Of a stretch of 64,000 nucleotides of DNA, positions 24,493-36,353 are shown in pieces (the first letter of the stretch is position 1; each line of letters begins with the position of its first letter). Location: the NCBI GenBank assembly GCA_037892935.1, contig JAYXKI010000002.1, forward strand, positions 868,001 through 932,000, read 5' to 3'. A program made the position numbers and the translations under genes. The notes beneath the pieces were generated by a model. That model searched no databases and was not told the origin of the DNA. It saw only the letters and a list, made by a program, of their open reading frames with translations. This stretch comes from Phlebopus portentosus. Its lineage: Eukaryota; Basidiomycota; Agaricomycetes; Boletales; Boletinellaceae.

Positions 24493-27047
24493 ATGTCAAA
24501 AGAAGAGAGTATCTTGAGCAAGCAGCGATCGGACGTTGCAATTGCCGCAGACTTTCGGGATGTCGATATAGCCGCCCAGGTTGCTGCTGGTGGTTATGGC
24601 GATTCAATAGGCGAAGAGGATGCCTTGCGAATCCGGTATGCAATCTGTGCCTTAACTGGGTCAGGTCCATTGACCAAAGCTACGTAGGAGGAAGATCGAT
24701 TGGCATCTTATGCCGTTGATGTGCAGTAAGCACTATTCTGCGGGAGGACGAAATTGAAAATTTTCTGACTATGGATTAGTTCTTTACTTGTATGTAGGGG
24801 AAATCACAAGGAGTGAAGCCCCTTGTTGATTTTATTTTGCAGAATGCAATTCGCGGATAAGACAACTCTCGGTCAATCAGCAGTCCTTGGGTTAAAGTGG
24901 GCTGATTCCCCCACCGTTTGACAGCTCTATGATGACTGACTCAGTATAGTCAATCAACTCATCTCACGGCGAACCAGTTCAATTGGCTTGGGACAATATT
25001 CTACCTGAGTTTTTTAGCATTTGAGTATCCTCAAAATCTTGCTTTGCAATACTTCCCAGTCGGCAAATGGATGAGGTACGCTATCCACAATTTCTCCTCA
25101 GTTATGGCCTGTTTCTCAGGCACCTTCATAGCGTCAATATCTTTGTTTGGTCGGTCGCCCTATGTGCGCATGCTGCATGTACAAGTTTTGGAGGTCTTTT
25201 TGCCTGTCGGTTTATACTCGGCATGTGCGAAGGTTCAATCACAGCAGGTAGGAATGGATAAAACAACTATGACTCTTCTATGGGGAGTACCTAACAGGCT
25301 AACACTATTCTTTCTGGAAGGCTTCCTAATTGTGACGTCAATGTTCTATACTCATGCCGAGCAGACGCTCCGCGTTGGCTACTGGTGTATGTACCTTGGC
25401 TCCGTTGAGCACGCTTCATCACTAACGCTCAATCTTCTCCCACTTTAGTCCTTATGAATGGTTTAGCCGTCATCGTTATCGGGTTCATCTCCTTCGGCGT
25501 TCTGCATACGAAAACGGATAACTTTGAGCCGTGGCAATGGTTCGGATATTTTCTTCATTCAGACGTCTTCCTACTTATCAGTTCAATCAAACAGGCTTTT
25601 CATCATTACAGGACTAATGACACTCGTGGTGGCTGTCGTCTTCTGGTGCGTTAGGCTTTACTTTGAGCAGCGACGTGGAAACTTAAGCTCTGGATTACAA
25701 GGTTCATTTTCCCCGATTCCCCGGTAAATGCGAAGTTTTTAAGCACCGAAGAGAAGCGCCTTGCGGTACTTCGGATCAAATCTAACCAGACAGGGGTTGA
25801 AAACAAACACTTCAAACTCAACCAGTGAGTAGAGTGTCTCCTGTTTCACGATTCGGTGGTGACGTTTCAAAGACTGTACGAGTCACTGCTGGATCCGAAG
25901 ACATGGCTATTCGCTTTGATCGTCGCGTTGAGGTGCGTGCGTACACTCATGATTTGAGATATACTCCTGACATTTTTTGCTAAGCCAAATCCAAAACTCG
26001 GTAAAACGCTAAATGCTTCATCAAATATGCTAGTCTCTGACCTTTGCTTTAGCTTACCAACCAACGTCAGCTAATAGTAAAGATGTTCGGGTATGTCAGA
26101 GCATGTGCTGCATCTTCAATCAGCGTTTGAATGATGTACTGTACGTTTACAGATTTTCAACTCTTGAAACTACACTACTAGGATGTGTTGACGGCGTGGT
26201 GAGTTTCACGTTCTCATATTATGAAGGCTGACATTCATGCAATCGGTTCCTTAGGTTGTCAGTAAGTATTATTTCGAATAATGTTATGCTGCCTATATTG
26301 AATGCGAATTTCTGAAGTGATTGCAATATTTGGAGCAACAAAAATCGCATCCGTATTTCGGAACACTCGTTCCATTGTTGTTTCCACATGGATAGTCCCT
26401 GCAGTTGTTGGGGGCATCCTTGTGATTACCTTGCCCTTTACAAACAAGATTGGGTTATTATTTTCCTATTGGACTGCGCGTAAGCCTGTTCATATACTCC
26501 ATGTTTCGCGGAGGCTGGGTCCTGATGGATCTTATACCATCAGTTATTGGCAACGGCTGTCTTCCAGTCCTACTTGGATGGGCCAACAACGTCACTGCTG
26601 GACACAGCAAAGTAGGCATGGAAACTTGCACGATCATTTTTCAAGCTAACCTTTTGTCTAGCGAATATCAACGAATGCTATCATTCTTATTGCCTACGCA
26701 ATTGGAAATGCTTGCGGACCGCTGATGTGGCACGCGTCGTACCAGCCTCGGTGAGAATTGTCGAACGGTTCTACTCGGAAAATTTATCTCACCATGAAAT
26801 TAGCAATCGAATTCCTTGGGCCATCATCATCGCATGCAATGGTGCAGTCGCTGTACTGAGCATATTCATTCGCATCGATCTGGCCCGCGAAAACAACATC
26901 CGCGAAAGACAGACCTCTGACACCACATATGAAGATGTGTACATTGTGGTTCAAGACGAGACTGGCGCGGAAGCCAAGAAGAAGGTCGATAAGGCCTTCT
27001 TGGATCTCACTGACAGACAGAATAGGGATTATCGGTATCTTCTGTAG
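24493..27047 (+). CDS. MFS permease, allantoate permease (Dal5)-like, 19 exons
   Basis: Nineteen exons join without any phase conflict to 515 aa: 24493-24635, 24688-24725, 24780-24789, 24843-24896, 24950-25075, 25132-25247, 25321-25386, 25449-25539, 25595-25645, 25702-25824, 25873-25932, 25985-26000, 26053-26090, 26152-26197, 26255-26261, 26318-26479, 26544-26611, 26662-26750, 26804-27047. The product has 'KIDWHLMPLMCILYLMQF' (TM1), 'DKTTLGQSAVLG', 'LFACRFILGMCEGSITAG', 'FPDSPVNAKFLS', 'LGWANNVTAGHSKR' and 'GNACGPLMWHASYQPR'. These are hallmarks of the anion:cation symporter branch that includes yeast Dal5 (allantoate, ureidosuccinate, dipeptides) and related vitamin permeases. It acts in the plasma membrane; the exact substrate is unknown. 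Exons of 10, 16 and 7 nt are notable. It converges on CTF18. Confidence 0.87.
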
Positions 27048-27188
27048 GCCACACTCTTGCACACTGTACAATATCTATTTCGCAATATGCACGATGGATA
27101 ATGATATTTGACTCTCAGTCTACGCCATATGTGTTTCTAATATGAATGTGGGTGTCAGACGATACTATCGAGTATGGAACAGAGTATA

Positions 27189-30100
27189 CTACAAGAATGA
27201 TGATACTTTCACGGGTTTCCTTACAGCAGCGGAGTTTCCTTCATTGAAGCGATATGATACCTTGAACTTCGCTGTGCCTATCCCGTCGACACTCGCAGTA
27301 ATGCCCTTTCTTCTCTTCGAAGATGGTGCAGCGGTCAGGGCAATCGGACGTCCGAAGAAGTCGACAGGAGGCTTTGAGGACGAGGACTCAATGTTATTTC
27401 ATAGTCTATAGCCATATGACTCACCTTATCTGCTATATCCACAGTTTCTGATTTGCGCTTGCCCGATTGATAGAGGCCTGTACTCGCTTTTGGAGCATAA
27501 GTCGAGTTGCCATTATCATTCTTGCTCGTCCTTTATCAAAAGTAATTTGCCTAGGCTGAATGGTGGCAGACCTGAAGTAGTCACTTACTTGAACATGTCA
27601 AAGGTCTTTGTCTTGCCGCGCCCAACGATTTCCGCATGGCGAGCAATAACCTGAGCATCAATCTACAGAAGCATTGGTTGTTTTCTCAATTTCGCAGCCT
27701 TGATGCATGCATACCTCTCCAGCAACTACATGACGTGTGGCATAGCGCTGAACAGCGATATCTGTTGCCCTCTTCCCGTCGTAGGTTATGAATGCATCAA
27801 TTGGGCTGATTTACGAAGTCAGAACCAGAGTTTTCATACGTTTGGATGTGGATGCACTTACGGTTCTAGCCTGTATATAAGCTGACCGTCCTCTGCCTTC
27901 TCTTGGATAAAACACAGGTCAAGGGAAACCATGATATCAACAAGCCTTGAAAGAAGTGCTCGCTCTTGTGGTTTGGTGACCTGCCTATTAATCTTTTTTT
28001 TTTTTTGGAGTAAGTAAATAGAAAAGTATCAAGAGTTATAAATCTTACTGGGCGCATTGGAGGAGAAATTATCCGGTTAAGGTATGGTGCGAGCTCAAGT
28101 TCCATGATTTCATTCGACAGAAAATGCCGCAGACCTGCGCAACGTTGGCCAGATGCAGACTGAACACACTTTGCAAGTGACTTGTAAATTTCTTCGTTCG
28201 TCCGCGTCTTCATCCAAGCCTGAATGCAAAGCGATCAGTCCCCAGAGCAAATGTTAAAGAAAGGTTAAAAATCTCACATCCCAATCGGCTTTCGGGCGAT
28301 CCACCTTTGGTCCACCTCGCTCATTGAATAACGGGAAAAACGGCACCAGGGTGTAGGAGAGGTACGGCATCAAACCATACTCTCTTTCGGAGCGCATAGC
28401 AGTAGACAAAGAGTCAAATGCTACCAGCCAACTGGCAGCTGCCTCGTGCCTTGAAAGAGACGCTTCATAATGCCGTAAATTGGCGTAGTGTTCGAAGCAA
28501 CCTGAGAGAGACAAGCAATCAGTACCGATTAACAGATTAGATGCTTGATAACTCACCTAATGCAATCTTGTCAACCGAGCCGGTAGCATCGATGTCCGCA
28601 CTCAAACGACTAACATATCGATTCTCCTCAAGTTCGGTCATGCCGAGCTCCTTTACTCGCTTTCTTGGGACAGGAGCGAACAGACCGTTCAGGACGGAAG
28701 AAAAAGAGGAATCGCCCTCTTTCATGCCCACGGTGGCCGAACGGATGATGGGTTCCGTAACTTCCTGTTGACGGGCTTTGATAAACTGTATCAAGTTGGT
28801 GTGAATGCCATTACGCGAAGGTGCAGTGGAGACACTCACCTGAAGAGTATTGAGGCATCCTCGCATGTCTCCCTTTGCGATACCTACCAGCGTCGTCAAA
28901 GCACGCGACTCTGTCCGCAATCCTTCCATCTCGCAGATGGATTTAAGTCTTTTGGTAAGATAAATATCCGCAGGGCGGGTAAATCGAACGATTCGGGCAT
29001 ATTGTCGAAGTTTTGTTAGGGAGGAGGCGTATAGATCGTTGCAAATACAGATGATCGGTCTTAAAAGGGGCCTCTTAGTATCTTTGTTCTTGTCTTTCCG
29101 TCCTGAGCTCGAGGTCAGATGCATTATTTCTATAAAACAGACTGGTCTCACGAACCTTTCTTCCTTGCGTTGTCGAATGTCAACCCAATGAGCTTATGAA
29201 TAAATGTTGAAGACTAGATGCAGAAGCTTCAACACGATATGTCTTGGTAAATGATGCACGAGCTCACATTCTCGCCGGCACCCGTCGCTCCGTCAATTTC
29301 ATCAAGTACCAGGCAGACCGGCTTTTTGCTGCCTACACCCGAACCGGATTCCAATGTGGGACGTATCCGATCGTCAATCACTTGCCCAGATCGTGAATCA
29401 CTAGCAAACTGTTGAGAAATTGTTTATGCAATTGGCATAACCGAGTCCATTGCGCACCTAGCGTTGATCTCCATTACTTCATAACCAGCCTGTCGAGCGA
29501 CGACGTGTGCGAGTGTCGTCTTCCCGTACCCAGCAGGTCCCGCCAAAAGAAGAATCTGCACGATGTGTCGGATACCTCCAAACAAGTAGTTATACCGACT
29601 GCTCACCTTTTCTCGTGGTCGATAGTATACATCTTCATATCTGTTTTCCTGAATGGAACATTAGCATTTCAAGTATGTCATTAGAATCATCAGCACCAAC
29701 CAAGTTTGAATTTTGGTTTGCAGGAGCTTTGCTTTGTCTGCCAAGTGCCTTTCTCTTCCCGAATACGCAGAAATCCCATTCCTTCAGCCAAGCTAGCGTA
29801 TCGCGGTGCACTCGCTCATCTCCCAGCAAGTCTATGAAGCGAGCAGGGCGATAGCGGTCAACCCAGAGTTCGTTGTTCACTAACTTTAAAGCGGTCGATG
29901 AAGAGGGCTCTGCTTCACTAAAGCAAGATTAGCAAATGCAGCTTGTCAGACTTGCGAAGCACGTACGATTTCATAAGCTTGGTCGCTGTGATTTCTGAAA
30001 GCTGATCCTTGAGCCTGTGGATTGGTCTCTCAAGTAAATTTCCGAAGTGCTGTCTCTCTGTCGCCTGCGTTGAATGACTTCCATTAGAAGAACTCCAGGA

Positions 30101-30892
30101 AGAAACAAGGAAAATCTTACAGTGCGAGATTTTGATTTCACCTTCCTTCTGAAAGTCATGGTCTTGCCATCGAACATTGTCGCAGCGATCGAGCTGGAGA
30201 GAACCGAGGCACTTGATAATTGTGGTTCCCTTGGTTTCGGGAGTTCATCCCCTGCACGTCCACACGGATGCAGAATCTGGCTTAAGGATGGCAGTTCGTC
30301 TTTTTGAAAACAGTTTTTAAATTCTATGGATAGGGAGAGTATTAGCAAGGCGGACCTTGGGAGCCAGCTAGAGCCTCCTCGTGGCCACATGCTGTATTTG
30401 ATTTCTCGGAATCATCAAGCAAGCCTGTTGATGCAAAAGTTCCATTCGCTACCTCAAGCATAAGTGACTTCAAGCCGCCGTCGTCTATTCTGACAATCTC
30501 CTCATTGCATATTGTAGTTTCAACAGAAAAAGAGGAGTCCTTTCCAAGGCTGCTTGATGTCTGAGAGTCCTGAAGTGTACATGTACTTGGCACATCAACC
30601 AGGTCACCGGCGTCCTCGAGAAGTCCATTCGACATGAAGGTGCTTTCTCTAGACTTCTGTAACCATCCGGCATCTCGGCCTAACACTACGTCAAGCTTCA
30701 CGTTTGCTGAGTCCTCCACCACTTTTACATGCTTCGTATTGAGAACGAAAGTGAATAAGAGCAATAGCCACACTCACACGTCTCCTCTTGAGTGCAGAAA
30801 TCCTCCAACAACCCATCCGCCTCGAATAAGTTAGAATTCGGGTCTAGTTGGTCCATATCCATATCTCCAGGAGGCTGATAGACACCCAGCAT
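27189..30892 (-). CDS. CTF18: CTF18, RFC-like clamp loader subunit
   Basis: Eighteen exons on the minus strand, from 30892-30778 through 27371-27189, all phase-consistent, give about 938 aa. After a disordered acidic N-terminus comes 'LWVDRYRPARFIDLLGDERV', then the AAA+ P-loop 'LLLAGPAGYGKTTLAHVVA', 'EINASDSRSGQVIDDRIRP' and the Walker B region 'VCLVLDEIDGATG'. 'RPIICICNDLYASSLTKLR' and 'GDMRGCLNTLQ' are sensor motifs. The C-terminus 'VDFFGRP...YRFNEGNSAAVRKPVK' is typical of Ctf18. Family role: with Dcc1 and Ctf8 on Rfc2-5 it loads or unloads PCNA and supports sister-chromatid cohesion and the replication checkpoint. The start codon (30892) is the first in-frame ATG after an upstream stretch open without ATG. 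Confidence 0.93.
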
Positions 30893-31157
30893 ACTGCTCC
30901 GAGGTAATATACCGATGGAAGTCGTTTGCACAAAGTACAGTAAGCAAGTTGCTAGTGAAAGTGTTACTGGTTACAACGCGTCCCGTCACATCGCGTGGCT
31001 CTATCTTGTCAATCACGGTATCTGGTATGCCGAAAGTTATAAGTACAATTTCTTTATTGTATTCTACAGTAACGAAAGCCAGGCGCATAGCGTAAATAGT
31101 GTACATAAATTCCGGTTATAAACCATAAAGTTCAGAGTAAAGTAAAGTCAAAGCAAG

Positions 31158-31996
31158 TCACATCGTATTTCGACGAAAGGTGGCTAGTGATTCCTTTACG
31201 TGAGACAGGACGCTGTAAATTGACTGACGCTCCGTTTCGCAGCCATCAACTAGAGGAAAATGATAGCGAGGAAGATCGAATCGCATTCTTCGCATGATGT
31301 TTACGAAGATGAACCCAACTGGCGTAAGAATAGTAAGATAATGCTTCAAGACAGCAACTTACTACCTACCGAGCAGTTCTGCAATTGCAGTTTCCGGCAG
31401 ATCCTCAAATTCCAGATAATCGCTCCCGACTTTCGGTATAGGAGAAGGTGAAAGTGTGTCGCCCAATTGAACACATCGTTCATGGAATCTTGCCACAATT
31501 TCTCTTGTGTCTGGGTTGCACGCCTAAGATTGAATACAGGTCAATCGATTGAGCGCATGAGAGAAGATGGGGCCTACGATGAGAGAGTGACGTGTTGCAA
31601 TCCAATGGTACCCCAGCCGTGTGGGAATCGAGAGGGTGTCTGAACTACGAATGAAAAGCCTGGTCATTGAAAACATATGAGACGGCTTTCTGAAGCAACT
31701 CACCTGGCGTCTATACTTTCGCAGCCACCAAAGAGATCCGGGAGCTTGATGGGTCCACTGTTCGTAACGCGAATGAGGCCGCCAGATTTCTTCTCCCTGC
31801 CGGTCCACTCGATTTCAACTACAGCAGTCCCTTGCTCATTCAAAATCCTGGTATTCCGGGAAGCTATGTCCGTGATAGTGTTGTCTTTCCCTAATATATA
31901 CGAGGCTCTCGTAAGAATGGTGTATTTCGGTCGACCAGAAGCAGATTCAATGAGCTCGGTGTTGAGCATGTCCGCTTGTTTGAATTTCAGCAGCAT
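31158..31996 (-). CDS. DUF6593-like basidiomycete protein
   Basis: Exons 31996-31704, 31644-31578, 31523-31370 and 31318-31158 give 224 aa; an alternative ATG at 32074 would add 26 residues. The pattern of a short beta-rich domain with 'ADMLNTELIES', 'GRPKYTILT', a run of Thr/Ile then 'VVEIEW', and later 'RHSLI...IVARFHE' resembles the DUF6593 family that is common and expanded in agaricomycetes. Near the C-terminus 'ELLVGFIFVNIMRRMR' is a hydrophobic-then-basic segment. No biochemical role is known for this family. I recognise the pattern rather than a signature motif, so a profile search is needed. Confidence 0.5.
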
Positions 31997-32519
31997 GATG
32001 GAAAAAGTCAAGCCTGATTCTTTTTGTGGTATTAGCTTGGTGTGTAACAAATAACGATGACTCCATAGCCTCATGACTAGCTTGATATCGGACTCGGGCC
32101 AGAAAGAAGCTTAGTCGCGGGAAAAATGAGGCAAATATAGCCGTCTTGGGTCTTTTCTTTCAGACAAGGCCTCGAGGGTCGACTTCCTCATCGGGATGAT
32201 CAAATGTTCAAGCGGAGCAGCATGAGATCATTAGATGAGATGAGGTGTATTCTTACTAAGCAATATTTGTAACCTACGTTTATGTAATAAATTTTGTAAG
32301 GTGTGGCGGGTGAGAAAGTTGTTGTTTGCCTTTGCTTGGTTCATCTCGTCTTCAGCGTCAACGACGACGACACACCATTCACCATCCGCGGGGCGTCGTA
32401 ACACAAGCTCGGGACCCAAGTCACTGTGCTTGGGACTTATGAGCATTGCCGACTTGATCAAGTAGCGGGCTCTACGAGTGATTGCGCCACCCGTTCGGCC
32501 GAGTTGACGAGGATTGTTC
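31997..32519 (-). other. Divergent region with an unassigned minus-strand ORF
   Basis: A minus-strand ORF runs from an ATG at 32521 to about 32231 (about 95 codons; contains 'PELVLRRPADGEWCVVVVDA'). Its composition looks protein-like, but I recognise no family. Possible donors near 32275 lead nowhere convincing. Its start codon overlaps the plus-strand ATG proposed for the kinase gene, so the two models compete: if this ORF is real, the kinase probably starts at 32754. Confidence 0.25.
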
Positions 32520-35500
32520 ATGGCACGACAGCGCTCGCGCACGCCTCCCCGAAGACAAGCTCATTATCATCCTGCGCCGTACGACGCCGTTGTGCGTCGC
32601 TCTTATACGCTTCGTGGCTCTCCAAAACGTGTGCTTCGGAAAGGTTCAGTCAGTTCCCACGGTACCAACGTCGCGACCGCGTCTGTCGCGTCGCGTCCTG
32701 TCCTGGTTCCTCTTATTTTTAATTTGCGCAGCCTACCCTCAAGATCCCAGTCGATGGCCCCGGCTCGCGCGCGCGACGCCGGCTTTAACGCGTCGTCCGA
32801 CGTTCAGACTGGGTCAAAACGCAAGCGCATCGGTAGCACGAATGAAAATGGCCAGATTCATACCCGTTCCTCACGTGCCATGGGCAAGTTCAAAAGACAA
32901 CGCTCGCTGAATGACTCGAGTGAGGAAGAGGTTTCGTCGCAGACTACCATGGAGGTCGACGATGCCGACAAGAGGTCCCAAGACTGGAGTTCGGATCTTT
33001 CAGACGAAGAGGACGCGCTTTTGGATGATTGTGAGCTGCTCTTCATCCCATCTTATCCTCGATATTTACCTCATAACTATGTATAGCTGAAGAATATCTA
33101 TTGAATCGGGCTGATTATCGCGAGCTAAATCGTCTTCGGAAAGATGAACTCGTCCGTCTTTACTCCCTGGGTGGCTTGACAGCGTCGGCCGAAGAGCTCA
33201 CAAAATCAGACATAATAAATTTTATCATCTCTGCGCGTACCGATGACGAGGAGGTTCCTCCATCATCTCCTCCAGGTAAAACTGAAGATGGGTACTCTTC
33301 GGACGATGGTCATGATGGCGGCGGAGAGGAGACGGATGCTGTTCGCCCTCTCCGACGGCGTTCAACAGTTCAGGAGATTAGCCGCACTGTCAAGAGGACT
33401 GCCATTGCTTTAGGAAGATCCCTTTCTCTAGGACAGAGTAACAAGGCGTTTGGGACTGTTCAACACAAAAAGTGCGCACGTATCTCGGAGGACGTTAGAA
33501 GTCCGATTCATCGTGATTATATAAATGGTACTTCTAGGTATGTCATCATGCCGTGTTTAAGAATGAGAAACTAATAACACTGGCAACTAGGAGGCGCCGT
33601 ACGCAGTCTAACTGCTCCTCTCCGCAAGTGTCGTCCGTTTCATATTCTCTGCCATCTCCACCTGCTACTCGTCTTCGATCGCGAACCATATCTGCTGAGT
33701 CAAAGGAGTCATCTTCACAAACCTCATCTCATGTAACGTTGGGCGCCGGCAGTTCAGGACGAACCAAGAGGAAGCATTCCGGATCTCGATCTAGTCCAGC
33801 TGGAGCAGACATGTTAATGGCCTCTAAGCGAAACAGCATCAGCGAACCCTCTCCTCGACGGCTGCGCTCGAGGCAGTTAGACAGTGCTTCTTCCCAGGAT
33901 TGTGTTATTGACGCTGAGGGACCGAAAAAGCGTTTCATTCCAATGCGGAAGGCAAAACGTAGAACAGGGACCCTGAAAGAAGATAGTACTACAGCAGAAA
34001 GCGACGATGAGGAGCCAGATAATGGCGAGGAAGAGGAAGTTGATGAACTGGATAGTTCACCCTCTCCCTTAGGCAGTCCGGAACCGCGTCAGAGTCGATT
34101 GAAGGAACAGCGGACTCCAATGAAAAGACGCCTTAGACCTCGGAAACTGCAAACGCACACTCCACCCAGCGACGGCGACGATGAGGATGATGAGGATGAG
34201 GATGATGCGGGTGATAATGAGGACGAAGGTGGAGAAGATGAAAGTGAGGATACAGCATCTGTCGAGGGCGCCGAGGAAAAGGACGGAGAAGGGGAGGAGG
34301 ACGATGAAGATGAGCCCGTAGTGGAACCTCGGGTTCTCCGGAACGGGAAGATCGTTGGAGAGGATGTCATTCAGGAAGTTACAGAGGAATCTGAAGATGG
34401 GACTGAGAACTCAGGTTCTGAGATTGACGTCGATCAGGAATCTGACGGAGGTGAAGCTATTGAAGTGGAGGAAGGACTCGATGAAGATGAGGACGAGGTG
34501 ATGGAAGATGGTAAGCTTCAACTTTCGTACGCCGCATCGCTGCATCTTATCTTACTCGTATGTGTACAGAGTTCGATTTAAGTAGCGCCACTCAGAAGAC
34601 TCTTGTCCGTCTACGTCGAGACGATCTCATCCGTCTCTGCGAAGCAAGGGACCTTGACGCGGAAGGAACGAAGCCACAGCTAGCCAGAACATTGTTGGAG
34701 TGGCGGGATAGTCAAGATGGCGTGACGGCCTGTCCGTCATCCAGTTCTACAGCGCGTCCTCCTTCCGTCACGAGAATGAACGGCAGGCGTCGACGAACGC
34801 GGAGCAAAAGCAAGAGCAGTAGCGCGACTCCGCCCGTGCTCATGCGCTCTCATCGTATTCACGAGGATGAACCGGTTACGCCACCATTGTCCAAAGACAA
34901 GAAAGACGATGGCGAATTAGAACTTGACCTTGAAACACTCGGTCTAGAAGACAGAGAGATTCCTCCTGACAAGCTGACCAAGCTTGAAAAGATAGGAAGC
35001 GGGGGTTTCAAGGACGTATACATCGGCAAGTTCAGAGGTCGTAAAGTTGCCATTTCCGAATTCCGAGATCAGCTTAGCCCGAGTAAGCACATTACTCACT
35101 TCCGTTGGAAAAAAATATGACTCAAATTTCTTTTAGTGGACATCAAGGAGTTGAAACTACTCGCCGAATTCAAGCATCCGAATATAGTTCGCTTTGTGCG
35201 ACCTTCTAATATTTTCCCTCGTAATCAATACTTACGTTTTGTCCGTTTTAGCTCGGGGTCAGCATTCCTGAGAACACAAGAGAGACGCCTGCCATGATCG
35301 TCAGTGAACTTTGCTCAAACGGTGACCTCTTCGATTATATTCGGAATGTACCTGCACCTCCCCTCCACAAAGTCGTGAGCCACCTCCATTTACGCACCGT
35401 TAGATGTCCCATACTGAACGGGATTGCAGCTGAGTCTAATGCTTGATATCGCACGCGGGCTGGAATACTTGCACACGCGGAAGCCCTCTGTCATTCATCG

Positions 35501-35993
35501 AGACTGCAAATCTTCGAATATCTTAATAACAACAAAGGGCACGGCGAAAATAGCTGACTTTGGCCTGGCAAAGGTGAAACAGTCGACGAGATCAATGGTT
35601 CGCAGTCTTGTGGGCACAGTCAATTGGCAAGCACCAGAACTGTGGGTGGCACATCCTAAGTACAACCATAAAGTCGACGTTTTTTCGTGTGCATGTGTGT
35701 ATTGGGAGATACTGCAGTGGCATAATCCCAACAAAAAATTCCCTTGGGAGGCAAGTAATTTTACCTTCTCATCGACCTGCGGCTGACTTTTTTTGAAGGG
35801 TATGAACGAACACGCCATTTACGAAGCCGTCGGCCAGAAACGTCAGAGACCTTCGCTTTCGGGATCACGAAAATTATGGTGCCCGGATATCGTTGAACTC
35901 ATAGACCGGATGTGGGCCCAGGACCCCCAGGAACGACCGACGATCATAGAAGTCGTCGAAGAACTTCAACGAATCATCAAGGAATATAGATGA
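32520..35993 (+). CDS. Large TKL-like protein kinase with SAP-like motifs and no VAIK lysine
   Basis: Exons 32520-33030, 33087-33537, 33591-34510, 34570-35082, 35137-35195, 35252-35374, 35430-35750 and 35799-35993 give 1030 aa (about 950 if it starts at ATG 32754). The N-terminal two thirds are disordered, basic then strongly acidic, with two SAP-like helices ('RLRKDELVRLYSLGGL' and 'RLRRDDLIRLCEARDL') that may bind DNA or RNA. The C-terminal kinase domain has 'IGSGGFKDVY', 'VIHRDCKSSNIL', 'ADFGLAKV', 'GTVNWQAPELW' and a conserved tail. The lysine of the VAIK motif is Ser (codon 35055-35057), while a lysine sits in the glycine loop (codon 35010-35012). The last intron has a GC donor (35751). 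I recall related basidiomycete kinases with the same domain but no assigned function. Confidence 0.85.
34170..34320 (+). repeat. Low-complexity acidic GA-rich tract in kinase gene
   Basis: Runs of GAT/GAG/GAC codons encode Asp/Glu stretches in the disordered part of the kinase. Simple sequence of this kind drifts in length and explains the serine-rich shadow ORF on the minus strand. Confidence 0.7.
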
Positions 35994-36353
35994 TGTATTC
36001 CCTGCTCACTCATTGTTTCGTCAAGGACTCTCGGTGGTTGTAACTATTCGGCTTCCCGCGAAGCCCTTGCACTTCGTGATTTTATATCCGCTTTTCCTCT
36101 TCAGGTGTCATCATTTGCAACACTCCACAAAGCACATCGGCTTAGCAGCATATTAGCAACATTTTCCTCGTAATACAATTGTCAATGTATTTTAATTAGC
36201 AGCAATGAAGGATATTCTACATAGCTAGAGGAAGGGACCATCTCCGAAGCCGGAACCTGTGATGCACGGGATGAGTCACGACATGCTGCTTCTGTCTGTA
36301 CACTCACTTCAATGACTTTCAGCGGGGTGCGCTCTAATTACATATTTAGCACT
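35994..36353. other. Intergenic between kinase and aminotransferase
   Basis: No gene supported. It should contain the kinase 3' end and the promoter of the aminotransferase gene. Confidence 0.4.

Noticed and set aside
27142..27411. Plus-strand ORF of 89 codons
   Set aside because: It is antisense to the last exons of CTF18, whose motifs (VDFFGRP, AVRKPVK) are clear on the other strand.
34089..34370. Minus-strand Ser-rich ORF
   Set aside because: Reverse reading of the acidic GAG/GAT codon tract of the kinase gene.
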